From CAYVTV01 sp964526475 (GTDB lineage: Bacteria; Bacteroidota; Bacteroidia; Bacteroidales; GCA-2748055), in assembly GCA_964526475.1 (NCBI GenBank), contig CAZGKF010000028.1, forward strand, positions 1 to 43,909: DNA of 43,909 nucleotides. The letters run 5' to 3'. This document shows, one piece after another, positions 1 through 8,388 of this stretch (position 1 is the stretch's first letter; the number at the start of each line of letters is the position of its first letter). The translations under genes and the position numbers were made by a program. The notes under the pieces are model-generated. The model searched no databases and had not been told where the DNA came from. It saw only the letters and a list, made by a program, of their open reading frames with translations.

Positions 1-672
1 ACTTTTATTCTGTTCAAGCCAAAAGATATTGTCAGCGGTGACTTCTACTGGCTTCACGTGCAAGAAGATATGGAATTTCTTGCAGCAGTTGATTGCACAG
101 GACACGGGGTTCCCGGAGCATTTATGTCAATTATTGGTTTTAATCTTTTAAATAAGATCGTTAAAGAAAAGCATATATATAAACCTTCCGATATACTTAA
201 TACATTGAATAAAGAACTTATTTCAAGTTTGCAGCGACATGATGAGGGTGGAGGAGCTATCCAGGATGGGATGGATCTGTCTCTGATATGTTATCATAAA
301 GATAGCCGGGAGCTGGAATTTTCGGGGGCTTTCAATCCTTTATACATAATCAGGGATGGAAATTTACAGGAGGTCGGGGCAGACAGGTTCTCTATAGGAA
401 GATCATCCCTTGAAATGAAAAAAGAATTTTCCAACCATTTAGTTAAAATTCAGGAGGGGGATGTTATCTATTTATTAAGTGACGGTTATGCTGATCAGTT
501 TGGGGGTGAGGCAGGTAAGAAATTTAAATCAAAGCCAATGAAAGAACTTCTCCTGGCTATATATGACCAGCCCCTTGAACTGCAAAAAGTAATTCTTGAC
601 AATACCATTGAAGCATGGCGTGGCGAGATAAATCAGGTAGATGATATATTGTTAATAGGAAGGAAATTCTGA
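1..672 (+). CDS. SpoIIE/PP2C-type serine/threonine phosphatase, C-terminal part (5' truncated)
   Basis: This is the catalytic end of a PPM/PP2C (SpoIIE) phosphatase, which dephosphorylates Ser/Thr on regulatory partners such as anti-sigma-factor antagonists. The reading frame is open from base 1, so the gene starts outside the window; a GTG at 58 is an internal codon, not the start. In the 223 visible residues, the motif FKPKDIVSGDFYW is at residues 5-17 and the metal-binding aspartates are at D14 and D31. GHGVPGAFMS follows at 34-43, DGMDLSL near 89, SDGYADQFGG at 160-169, and the terminal DD at 214-215 (QVDDILLIG). All expected metal ligands are present, so the enzyme looks active. In this family an N-terminal sensor (TPR/two-component Y_Y_Y, HAMP or GAF) usually precedes the domain, but that part is not visible here. 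It is convergent with the LOG-family gene. Confidence 0.9.
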   Translation, partial: TFILFKPKDIVSGDFYWLHVQEDMEFLAAVDCTGHGVPGAFMSIIGFNLLNKIVKEKHIYKPSDILNTLNKELISSLQRHDEGGGAIQDGMDLSLICYHKDSRELEFSGAFNPLYIIRDGNLQEVGADRFSIGRSSLEMKKEFSNHLVKIQEGDVIYLLSDGYADQFGGEAGKKFKSKPMKELLLAIYDQPLELQKVILDNTIEAWRGEINQVDDILLIGRKF

Positions 673-677
673 TTTTG

Positions 678-696
678 GATTAATCTGAAATTAATC
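678..696. terminator. weak AT-rich hairpin between convergent genes
   Basis: GATTAAT (678-684) and ATTAATC (690-696) form a 7-bp stem with a 5-nt loop between the phosphatase stop and the stop codon of the minus-strand LOG gene. It could act as a bidirectional terminator, but the stem is AT-rich and has no long T run, so the call is weak. Confidence 0.25.
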
Positions 697-1281
697 TTCC
701 TGTGCTTCCGGATTTATAGCAGTTTCATCCCATGGAGAAGTATTCAGAATAGCCGGAAGCACCTCTTCAGGCATATTTACAACCTGCCAGATTTTTTTAT
801 GAATATGGCGCATAAAGTTTTCTTTCATCATGCGTGCGAGAAATTGTATATATCCGTTATAGAATCCGTTTGTGTTCAGAATGATTATCGGATTCTTATA
901 CTGGCCCAACTGTTTCAGTGTTATGGCCTCAGAAAGTTCTTCAAGTGTGCCAATCCCCCCGGGAAGTGCTATAACTGCATCAGTATTTAAAATCATCAAA
1001 CGCTTGCGCTCATGCATATCCTTAACAAGCATAAGATTTGGAATTTTTTCATGTGCCCATTCCAGCTCTTTCATAAATGCCGGAATAATTCCATTTATTA
1101 CGCCCCCATATTCCATTACTGTGTCTGCGAGTCTGCCCATTAAACCAATAGCTCCGCCACCATAATTAACTTCTATCTGGTTTTCTCCAAGTATCTTTCC
1201 TAATGTCGCAGCATCCGTGAAATATACTTCATCAATTTCAGGACTTGAAGCACAAAACACACATACTCTTTTAATAACCAT
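691..1281 (-). CDS. LOG family protein (TIGR00730; cytokinin-riboside 5'-monophosphate phosphoribohydrolase-like)
   Basis: A 196-residue Rossmann-type protein of the LOG (lysine-decarboxylase-like) family, whose characterised members cleave nucleoside 5'-monophosphates to free base and ribose 5-phosphate. The nucleotide/phosphoribosyl motifs are GGGAIGLMG at residues 41-49 and PGGIGTLEE (PGGxGTxxE) at 107-115, with HERKR at 90-94. The open frame extends 16 codons further upstream, but that stretch runs into trxA. The start chosen is ATG 1281, where the family N-terminus (MVIKRVCVFCASS) begins; the start lies 4 bases after the trxA stop. Its likely role is nucleotide salvage or turnover; the older annotation 'lysine decarboxylase' is a known misnomer. 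It probably forms an operon with trxA. Confidence 0.88.
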   Translation of the reverse strand: MVIKRVCVFCASSPEIDEVYFTDAATLGKILGENQIEVNYGGGAIGLMGRLADTVMEYGGVINGIIPAFMKELEWAHEKIPNLMLVKDMHERKRLMILNTDAVIALPGGIGTLEELSEAITLKQLGQYKNPIIILNTNGFYNGYIQFLARMMKENFMRHIHKKIWQVVNMPEEVLPAILNTSPWDETAINPEAQED

Positions 1282-1285
1282 ATAA

Positions 1286-1603
1286 TTATAACAATGCTTC
1301 CAGCTTGTTAACCAATACATTTTTAGCAACTACACCTACCTGCTTATCCACCATTTCCCCATTTTTAAAAAAAAGAATAGTGGGTATATTTCTTATTCCA
1401 AACCGTGTAGTAACTTCCGGGTTGTTGTCAACATCAAGTTTGCCGATAATAGCATTTTCTTTAAAATCCTCTCCGATTTCATTAATAATTGGGCCAACCA
1501 TTCGGCATGGACCGCACCATTCTGCCCAAAAATCGACAATTACCGGTTTATCCGATTTTAAAACAAGTTCATCGAAATTACTATCTGTTATTTCTAAAGC
1601 CAT
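1286..1603 (-). CDS. trxA: thioredoxin
   Basis: A canonical 105-residue cytoplasmic thioredoxin, the general disulfide reductant fed by thioredoxin reductase. The active site WCGPC has its cysteines at C30 and C33, preceded by VDFWAEW, and the conserved cis-proline loop is at P74 (RNIPTILFF). The length matches the family and there is no signal peptide. It lies 98 bases downstream of dnaE on the same strand and is followed after 4 bases by the LOG gene, so trxA and LOG are very likely co-transcribed. I saw no clear TAnnTTTG box in the dnaE-trxA spacer. Confidence 0.96.
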   Translation of the reverse strand: MALEITDSNFDELVLKSDKPVIVDFWAEWCGPCRMVGPIINEIGEDFKENAIIGKLDVDNNPEVTTRFGIRNIPTILFFKNGEMVDKQVGVVAKNVLVNKLEALL

Positions 1604-1701
1604 AATATAAGTATTTAATGATTAATAAAATTCTATTAAGATAAAAAAATACAACAAACGAATAGTATATTTTCCGGAAAAATCAAGCGGAAAAATCCTG
1701 C

Positions 1702-4700
1702 TCAATTTAAGGAATATTTTATTTCTTCAGTGTTTTCCAGAAAAGAAATTACATAATCATTTAGTTCGATATAGTTATTTCTTGAAAACAGATCAATTTT
1801 CATATTTGTTTCTGTATCAACAATCTGAAAACGTAAATGTTTCGCTTTACTTTTTTTGTCATGTTTCACAATAAATTCCAGCATTTGATCAATAAATTTA
1901 TCATTAACAGATTCAGCCGGGAGGGTAATTCTTATTGCTTTAACAAGATCATTCATTACTTCGGAGAGCATGTGGATACTCTTTATCCTAAGATCAAGAC
2001 CTCTTCTTTTATCTTTATGGGAAACCCATTCTTCCACCGAAGCAGTTATCATAAGACACATTCCTGTGATAAAATAATTTCTGAAATTAACGAACTCATT
2101 TCCCCACAGACGTAACTGGTAGTTGTCGTTATAATCTTCAAGTTCAGCAATCCCGTATGGTCTTTCGTTCTTTTGTGATATTCCCTGGCGATAGGACTTA
2201 ACGATTACCGGGAAAGAAAGCTCCTTACCTTTATTATTTTCCAGTGAATTATTAATTTGATAAAGATCAGAATTGCAAAAATTAAGTATTTCTACTCTGA
2301 ATCTGTCGAGAGGATGAGCTGTAAGGTACATTCCGATCAGCTCCCTTTCCATGTTGATTTTTTTGAGAAGAGGCCAGTCTTCCGTATCAGGAGGCATCGG
2401 TTTAACAATAGTTGAAGATTGTGCTTCCCCAAACAGAGTATTCTGATTATTGTTTTTTTCTCCCTGTAATATTGTCCCATATCTAACAATGGATTCTATG
2501 AAATTCATTTCACCTTCCCTGGCAAAGAAATACTGACCTCTGTTAATTTCAGGAAAACAGTCGAATGCCCCTGAGGTCGCAAATGCCTCAAAAGTTTTAC
2601 GATTGATCACCTGAAGATGTACACGTTCCACAAAATCGTATATATCTTTAAACAAACCGTTTTTTCTTCGTTCCCGGATAATCTGATCGACAACTCCTTC
2701 ACCCACGCCCTTAACTGCACCTAAGCCAAAGCGTATATTTCCTTCTTTGTTAACGGTAAACTTAATATTACTCTCATTAACATCAGGTCCAAGCACTTGC
2801 ATCCCCATCCTTCGGCATTCGTCCATAAAGAGTGTGATCTTTTTTATATCGGCTAAATTCCGGCTTAAAACTGCGGCCATAAATTCAGCCTGATAATGTG
2901 CTTTCAGGTAAGCTGTCTGGTATGAAACAAGTGCATAACAAGTTGAATGGGATTTATTAAATGCATAATGTGCAAATGCCTCCCAATCGGCCCATATTTT
3001 TTCCACAACTTGTTCATTAAAACCTTTTGTGAGGCATCCGGAAATAAATTTTGCTTTCATTTCATCCATCATCCTGCGAATCTTTTTCCCCATGGCTTTT
3101 CTCAGGGAGTCAGCTTCTCCTCTTGTGAAACCTGCGAGTTTCTGAGAAAGTAACATTACCTGTTCCTGATAAACGGTGATCCCGTATGTCTCTTTCAGAT
3201 CTTCTTCCATCTCCTGAAGTTCGTAGATTATCTTTTCCCTGCCGTGCTTTCTGTTAATAAAATTTGGGATATATTCCATAGGCCCGGGCCGATAAAGGGC
3301 ATTCATTGCTATAAGATCTTCAAATCTGTTTGGTTTAAGATTCCTGAGATGTTTTCTCATTCCGGCAGACTCAAACTGAAATATCCCGGTTGTATCTCCT
3401 TTGCTGTAAAGATCAAATGTAGCAGCATCATCGAGAGGAATTTTCTTTATATCCAGTTCAATTTTTTTGGTTTCTTGCAATGTTTGGATTGTATCCTTAA
3501 TAATAGAAAGGGTTTTTAATCCCAGAAAGTCCATCTTGAGCATTCCAACATCTTCGACATATTTTCCTTCAAATTGTGTAACAAGTAATTCAGAATCTTT
3601 TGATGTACATACCGGAATATGCTCAATAAGATTATCACGGCCGATAATTATTCCACATGCATGAATTCCAGTATGTCTTACAGAGCCTTCAAGCTTCTCA
3701 GCATACTTAAGAGTTGATGCAATAAGTTCATTTTCTGAATCTCTTTCTCTTCTTAATTCAGGCACCTCATTGTAAGCTGATTTAAGTGTAATGCCCGGTC
3801 TTTCAGGCACCAGCTTAGCGAGCCTGTCAGCTTCAGGAAGAGGAAGTCTTTGAATTCTTGCGACATCTCTTATGGCCATCTTAGCCGCCATGGTTCCAAA
3901 AGTAATAATCTGGGCCACTTTTTCTTTTCCGTATTTTTTCACAACCCATCTAACTATTTCCTCCCTTCCGTCTTCATCAAAGTCAATGTCAATATCGGGC
4001 ATAGATATTCTGTCCGGATTAAGGAAGCGTTCAAACAGCAGGTTATACTTTATAGGATCAATATCTGTTATTCCTATGCAATATGCAACGACTGAACCTG
4101 CCACTGAGCCTCTTCCTGGTCCAACAGAGATATCCATTTCCCGGGCAGCATTTATAAAATCCTGTACAATAAGAAAGTATCCCGGGAACCCCATTCTTTC
4201 AATAACTTCAAGTTCATAGTTGATATTTTCCCTGATCTTTGCATTTATCTCCCCATATCTTTTTTCGGCTCCGGCATATGTGATATGCTGCAGGTATTCA
4301 TTGGCATCCGTAAAACCATCAGGAAGAGGGAAATCAGGCATTATAGCTTCCCTGTTAAGCCTGTATTCCTTTACTTTATCTGCAATTTCCAGTGTATTTG
4401 ACAGAATATGTGGTAAATCAGTAAAAAGCTCATTCATTTCGGCTCCTGTCTTAAACCATTCCTGCCGGGTATATTTAAGGCGGGCAGGGTCATCCAGATC
4501 TTTACCGGTGCTAAGGCAGATAAGTCTGTCGTGTGCTTCAGCATCATCAGGATTAACAAAATGAACATCATTTGTTGCAATGCATTTAATTCCGTGCTTT
4601 TCCCCTAATTCCAGCAAGATACCGTTCACGAAAATCTGATCCTTATATACTGCTTCATTTAGTTCCTTATCTTCGGCAGGATGCCGCATCAGTTCAAGAT

Positions 4701-5964
4701 AAAAGTCATTACCGAAAATATCCCTGTATTCAAGTACTGCCTTTTCAGCAGCCTCAGTACCCTGATCAACAATCAGCCGGGGGATTTCCCCGCCCAGGCA
4801 TGCAGAGGAAGCTATGAGTCCTTTGCTGTGCTTTCGTAGCAAATCCTTGTCAATCCTTGGTTTGTAATAAAACCCGTCGATATACCCATAAGATACCAGT
4901 TTGATAAGGTTATGATACCCTTCCAAATCTTTAGCAAGAAGAATAAGGTGATCGCCATTTGCATCGATCTTATCTTCTTTAATTAACCTGGTCCTTCTTG
5001 CAACATATACCTCACATCCAATAATGGGTTTTATTCCGTTTCTCATTGCTTCCGCGTGAAATATCTTTGCACCGAAAAGATTACCATGATCGGTTATGGC
5101 AATGGCCGGCATATCATCTTCCTTTGCCTTTGCTACCAGTTCTTTTATAAAAGCAGCACCGTCAAGAATGGAATATTGAGTGTGAAGATGCAGATGTACA
5201 AAGGGATATTCATTTTCCTTCCTTCCGTCATCATTTAACTTCTGCTCAGACAGCGAATCAACGGACTGTTCTGTTGATTTCTCTTTTTTTTCAGGTGAAA
5301 GTTTGCTCCCTGTTTGTGAAGAAAAAGTTTCAGTATGTGTTTTAAGAAATTCTTCATATTCCTCCCTGCTGATATTCATTTTATCATACTTAATAACTTT
5401 CTTTCCTGCAAGCTCAAAAAAACATCTTGCTGTTGCTTCAACATCGTAGGCAGCATTATGTGCTTCCGGAAATTGCCCGTTAAAAAGGCAGGTATAAAGC
5501 TCTTTAAGATTCGGCCATTTAAACTTTCCCCGCTTTCCTCCTGGTAATGCGCAAAAATCAGTTGATTCAACTTTTGTGCATAATTTTAACTTTTCCGGGA
5601 ATTCGTTTTTAATACCGGTTCGAAGAAATTCTGCTGCAACAATGTTTATATCAAATTCAATATTATGTCCGACTAATAAATTGGCTTTCCCAATATCTTC
5701 AGCAAATTCATGCATTACTTTAATAAGTTCCACTCCCTCATTCATAGCTCTGGCTGTAGAAATTCCATGTATCTTCTCAGCAGAATAAGGGATAATGAAG
5801 CCTTCAGGCTTAATTATAAAGTTTCTGGCTTTAAGAAGTACTCCCTTAATATCATGTATTTGCCACGCTAACTGAACAATCCTGGGCCAGTTATTCAGAT
5901 CCCCTGCCGGAGCATTAAAATTTAGTGGCAATCCTGTTGTTTCAGTATCAAAAATCAGAAACAT
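1702..5964 (-). CDS. dnaE: DNA polymerase III alpha subunit with an N-terminal DnaQ-like 3'-5' exonuclease domain
   Basis: Replicative polymerase, 1420 residues. Residues 1-190 form a DEDDh exonuclease: DTETTG at 6-11 (Exo I), GHNIEFD at 99-105 (Exo II), and HNAAYD at 169-174 (Exo III, HxxxxD). A polar linker (about 200-252) leads to the PHP domain, which starts near 253 with FVHLHLHTQYSILDGA and continues AITDHGNLFGA. The C-family polymerase core has GPGRGSVAGSVVAYC and the catalytic-aspartate motif PDIDIDF near residue 655. Helix-hairpin-helix (VKGVGEG, about 1080) and OB-fold segments follow. Classical DnaE is about 1160 residues and takes its proofreader as a separate DnaQ subunit; PolC instead has the exonuclease inserted inside PHP. 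Here the exonuclease is fused at the N-terminus, in one continuous frame without frameshift. It begins at the native Met, so the fusion looks real. It heads a minus-strand run with trxA and is divergent from rpsP. Confidence 0.96.
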   Translation of the reverse strand: MFLIFDTETTGLPLNFNAPAGDLNNWPRIVQLAWQIHDIKGVLLKARNFIIKPEGFIIPYSAEKIHGISTARAMNEGVELIKVMHEFAEDIGKANLLVGHNIEFDINIVAAEFLRTGIKNEFPEKLKLCTKVESTDFCALPGGKRGKFKWPNLKELYTCLFNGQFPEAHNAAYDVEATARCFFELAGKKVIKYDKMNISREEYEEFLKTHTETFSSQTGSKLSPEKKEKSTEQSVDSLSEQKLNDDGRKENEYPFVHLHLHTQYSILDGAAFIKELVAKAKEDDMPAIAITDHGNLFGAKIFHAEAMRNGIKPIIGCEVYVARRTRLIKEDKIDANGDHLILLAKDLEGYHNLIKLVSYGYIDGFYYKPRIDKDLLRKHSKGLIASSACLGGEIPRLIVDQGTEAAEKAVLEYRDIFGNDFYLELMRHPAEDKELNEAVYKDQIFVNGILLELGEKHGIKCIATNDVHFVNPDDAEAHDRLICLSTGKDLDDPARLKYTRQEWFKTGAEMNELFTDLPHILSNTLEIADKVKEYRLNREAIMPDFPLPDGFTDANEYLQHITYAGAEKRYGEINAKIRENINYELEVIERMGFPGYFLIVQDFINAAREMDISVGPGRGSVAGSVVAYCIGITDIDPIKYNLLFERFLNPDRISMPDIDIDFDEDGREEIVRWVVKKYGKEKVAQIITFGTMAAKMAIRDVARIQRLPLPEADRLAKLVPERPGITLKSAYNEVPELRRERDSENELIASTLKYAEKLEGSVRHTGIHACGIIIGRDNLIEHIPVCTSKDSELLVTQFEGKYVEDVGMLKMDFLGLKTLSIIKDTIQTLQETKKIELDIKKIPLDDAATFDLYSKGDTTGIFQFESAGMRKHLRNLKPNRFEDLIAMNALYRPGPMEYIPNFINRKHGREKIIYELQEMEEDLKETYGITVYQEQVMLLSQKLAGFTRGEADSLRKAMGKKIRRMMDEMKAKFISGCLTKGFNEQVVEKIWADWEAFAHYAFNKSHSTCYALVSYQTAYLKAHYQAEFMAAVLSRNLADIKKITLFMDECRRMGMQVLGPDVNESNIKFTVNKEGNIRFGLGAVKGVGEGVVDQIIRERRKNGLFKDIYDFVERVHLQVINRKTFEAFATSGAFDCFPEINRGQYFFAREGEMNFIESIVRYGTILQGEKNNNQNTLFGEAQSSTIVKPMPPDTEDWPLLKKINMERELIGMYLTAHPLDRFRVEILNFCNSDLYQINNSLENNKGKELSFPVIVKSYRQGISQKNERPYGIAELEDYNDNYQLRLWGNEFVNFRNYFITGMCLMITASVEEWVSHKDKRRGLDLRIKSIHMLSEVMNDLVKAIRITLPAESVNDKFIDQMLEFIVKHDKKSKAKHLRFQIVDTETNMKIDLFSRNNYIELNDYVISFLENTEEIKYSLN

Positions 5965-6129
5965 TATATTTTATAAAAGTATTAGGCGTAAAAATCTGAA
6001 TACCAATAATATGTAAATGGGGAACAGAATGATTTTTTCAGGAATTAAAAATATTATTTTTATATGCAAAAATCCAGCATTGTTAACAAAGTGTGATAAC
6101 TTCTTTTTTTACATAATAAAAATAAATCG

Positions 6130-6161
6130 TTTGAAAAATAACATATAATATTATATCTTTG
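6130..6161 (+). promoter_or_regulatory. Bacteroidetes-type promoter of rpsP-rimM
   Basis: TTTG at 6130-6133, a 20-base spacer, then TATCTTTG at 6154-6161. This is a full match to the Bacteroidetes sigma consensus TTTG-N19/21-TAnnTTTG. Transcription should start near 6168, leaving a leader of about 34 bases before the rpsP ATG at 6202. Confidence 0.85.
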
Positions 6162-6201
6162 CGCCTCTTTAAAATAAATATTCACTAAAAAATTATTGAG
6201 C

Positions 6202-7239
6202 ATGCCTGTAAAAATCAGACTCGCGAGACACGGACGGAAGAAATTTCCGTTTTATCACATCGTTGTAGCTGATAGCAGGGCGCCACGGGATGGCAGACTT
6301 ATTGAAAAAATCGGAGTTTATGATCCGAAAACGAATCCTGCTACCATTGAAATTGATTTCGACAAATCGTTAAATTGGTTGCAAAAAGGCGCTCAACCTA
6401 CAGATACCTGCAGGGCTATCCTATCTTATAAAGGTGTATTGTACAAGAAACATCTTCTTGAAGGTGTTAAAAAGAATGCTTTTTCAGCGGAAGAAGCAGA
6501 AACCAGGTTCAAGGAATGGCTGGAAATTAAAGAATCTAAAATTCGTTCAAAAGCTGATAATGTTGAAAAGCTAAAGGATGATAAGGCAAAAGATCGTCTT
6601 GAAAAAGAATCTAAGATTCGTGAAAACAGGGAGAAAGAATTGTTGAAAAAGAGACAAGTTGAAGAAGCAGTAAAGGATAAGGAAGAAGATACTATTGATT
6701 CATCAGAAGAATCAACAGATGTTGAAGAAAATGTTTCGGATAAAATTGTTGAAAAAGATGATGAAAAACTTTCCGGTTCTGCTGCAGAAGATACTGAAAC
6801 AGAAAAAGTGGAAGCTATCCCTGAAGTTATAGAGGACCCTGAAGCAGAAGCAAAGGAAGAAAGCAAAGAGAATGTTGCAGAGGACCCTGAAGCAGAAGCA
6901 AAGGAAGAAAGCAAAGAGAATGTTGCAGGGGAACCTGAAGCAGAAGCAAAGGAAGAAAGCAAAGAGAATGTTGCAGAGGACCCTGAAGCAGAAGCAAAGG
7001 AAGAAAGCAAAGAGAATGTTGCAGGGGAACCTGAAGTAGAAGCAAAGGAAGAAAGTAAAGAGAATGTTGCAGGGGAACCTGAAGCAGAAGCAAAGGAAGA
7101 AAGTAAAGAGAATGTTGCAGAGGAACCTGAAGCAGAAGAAAAGGAAGAAATCCCTGAAAAACCTGCTCCTGCTAAAGATGAGGATGGAGAAAATGAAAAA
7201 ACTCAGGCATCTGATAAAGAAGAAGGTTCTGCCTCTTAA
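6202..7239 (+). CDS. rpsP: 30S ribosomal protein S16 with a long acidic repeat tail
   Basis: Residues 1 to about 85 are a normal S16 (MPVKIRLARHGRKKFPFYHI, DSRAPRDGR, KIGVYDP), which binds 16S rRNA and is needed for 30S assembly. S16 is typically 80-100 residues; here the protein is 345. After a Lys/Glu-rich, probably helical or coiled segment (about 100-160), residues 211-306 are six near-identical 16-residue repeats (xxPEAEAKEESKENVA) and a seventh degenerate copy, ending in a Pro/Glu-rich tail. The tail is strongly acidic and low-complexity, so likely disordered. ATG 6202 is chosen over the in-frame TTG at 6196 because S16 proteins begin MPVKIRL. The gene is expressed from the promoter just upstream and is followed after 11 bases by rimM, the classic ribosome-assembly pairing. 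Some Bacteroidetes S16 proteins have C-terminal extensions; this one looks recently enlarged. Confidence 0.95.
   Translation: MPVKIRLARHGRKKFPFYHIVVADSRAPRDGRLIEKIGVYDPKTNPATIEIDFDKSLNWLQKGAQPTDTCRAILSYKGVLYKKHLLEGVKKNAFSAEEAETRFKEWLEIKESKIRSKADNVEKLKDDKAKDRLEKESKIRENREKELLKKRQVEEAVKDKEEDTIDSSEESTDVEENVSDKIVEKDDEKLSGSAAEDTETEKVEAIPEVIEDPEAEAKEESKENVAEDPEAEAKEESKENVAGEPEAEAKEESKENVAEDPEAEAKEESKENVAGEPEVEAKEESKENVAGEPEAEAKEESKENVAEEPEAEEKEEIPEKPAPAKDEDGENEKTQASDKEEGSAS
6832..7167 (+). repeat. 48-bp tandem repeat inside rpsP (6 full copies plus 1 degenerate)
   Basis: Copies start at 6832, 6880, 6928, 6976, 7024 and 7072, with a diverged one at 7120-7167. Copies 1, 2 and 4 are base-identical. 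Copy 3 differs only in its first two codons (GGG GAA for GAG GAC); copies 5 and 6 add AGC to AGT, and copy 5 also GCA to GTA. The alternating pattern (A A B A B' B) suggests expansion by slippage or unequal crossover. The 48-bp unit keeps the frame. Confidence 0.95.
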
Positions 7240-7250
7240 TATTTTTCTTA

Positions 7251-7769
7251 ATGCTTAAAGGCTCTCTTTCTCCTGTCGGGTTCATTTCAAAACCTCACGG
7301 AAAAAATGGTGAAATCAATATACAGCTGAAGGCTTATGATTCAGAGAATATTGAAGCAGGTGAGACATTATTTATTGAAACTGATGGATTTCTGGTTCCG
7401 TTTTCTATTCTTGAAATTACACCAAAAGGCAATACGGCAGTAGTTCTTCTTGATTTTATTAGTACACCGCAGGAGGCTGAAAGATTCAACGGAAAAAAAA
7501 TCTATATCAAAAAAACTTCAAGTTCCCCGAAAACTAAAGAATCACATATTGATCCATCTAATTTAACTGGATTCTTTTTTGAGGATATAAATACCCGCAT
7601 TAATGGAGAGGTATTGCAATACATAGACAATCCCCTGAATCCTCTTCTTCTTATCAGAACCTCCGACAATGAATTCCTTGTTCCCTTCCAGGAGGGAATA
7701 ATCATGTCAATTGATAAAATTAATAAAACTATTATTGCAAATCTGCCTGAAGGTCTGACTGAACTCTAA
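7251..7769 (+). CDS. rimM: ribosome maturation factor RimM
   Basis: RimM binds S19 and helps 16S 3'-domain processing and 30S maturation. The 172-residue protein has the family start MLKGSLSPVGFISKPHGKNGEI, a RimM N-terminal beta-barrel (about 1-80) with ETLFIETDGFLVPFSI, and a PRC-barrel-like second half (about 95-170) with LVPFQEGIIMSIDKINKTI near the end. It lies 11 bases after rpsP in the same operon. The last 4 bases overlap the 3' end of the convergent thioesterase gene. No trmD or rplS follows, unlike the Escherichia coli order. Confidence 0.93.
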   Translation: MLKGSLSPVGFISKPHGKNGEINIQLKAYDSENIEAGETLFIETDGFLVPFSILEITPKGNTAVVLLDFISTPQEAERFNGKKIYIKKTSSSPKTKESHIDPSNLTGFFFEDINTRINGEVLQYIDNPLNPLLLIRTSDNEFLVPFQEGIIMSIDKINKTIIANLPEGLTEL

Positions 7770-8221
7770 TTTGCAGTCATCGGGTATTTTAAGGCGATTT
7801 TCTTTTCATAACTGATAATACGGTTTTTCCAGTCTTCCGGAAAAGAAACCGTGTGTCCTATTTCCATGTCATATGCTACAAGCACGGACCAACTGGAAGA
7901 TTTAACTTCACCGGTCTTTCGGCTTATGATTTTCTGCTTCATAGTAATGCTTTTGTTTCCCAGCATTTCAATACGTGACTCTACTTCAATAATGTCATCT
8001 ATTGGAATGGGGCTGAAATAATCAACTTTTACCGAGGCAAGAACAAGGGAACTTTTTTTCCAGTTTATATCCGAGCCAAAAACTAATTTAAAATATTGCA
8101 TCCGGGCATAATCAAAATAATATTGGTGAATAGCATTGTTCACATGCCCAAGAATGTCCACATCATTAAACCTGATTTGCACAGGCGTGATGTGCCGGAA
8201 AAGCTCTGTTTCGAGGATCAT
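7766..8221 (-). CDS. acyl-CoA thioesterase, hotdog 4HBT (YbgC/FadM) family
   Basis: A 151-residue single-domain hotdog thioesterase, predicted to hydrolyse acyl-CoA or acyl-ACP thioesters in the cytoplasm. The signature RFNDVDILGHVNNAIHQYYF spans residues 17-36; the catalytic Asp is D20 or D22, followed by GHVNN. The remaining strands (SLVLASVKVDYFSPI, DDIIEVESRIEMLGNKSI) are typical of the fold. The length is normal for the YbgC/FadM group. It is monocistronic, with about 167 bases of AT-rich spacer between it and the upstream tsaC-like gene. Substrate preference cannot be read from sequence. Confidence 0.9.
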   Translation of the reverse strand: MILETELFRHITPVQIRFNDVDILGHVNNAIHQYYFDYARMQYFKLVFGSDINWKKSSLVLASVKVDYFSPIPIDDIIEVESRIEMLGNKSITMKQKIISRKTGEVKSSSWSVLVAYDMEIGHTVSFPEDWKNRIISYEKKIALKYPMTAN

Positions 8222-8388
8222 TTTAAAAATATTTAGTTAATACTATGACAACAAGCAGCTAAATTGTGAAAATTATTTAATAAATGCAAGTATTTGCGGA
8301 GGTATTCTGTTGTCGTATTATGTCACTGTATATCTGGAGTTTACAATCTTTTCGTAAGTCTATCTTTACTGATATTCTGAGAGTTGCA

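Noticed and set aside
6426..7093. Long open frames antisense to the rpsP tail (Ser/Ala-rich and Leu-rich proteins)
   Set aside because: They mirror the 48-bp repeats and low-complexity Glu/Lys codons of rpsP; rpsP is a proven family with a promoter, so the antisense frames are by-products.
6832..7167. CRISPR-like regular repeats
   Set aside because: The 48-bp units are directly adjacent with no spacers and keep the reading frame of rpsP; this is a coding minisatellite.
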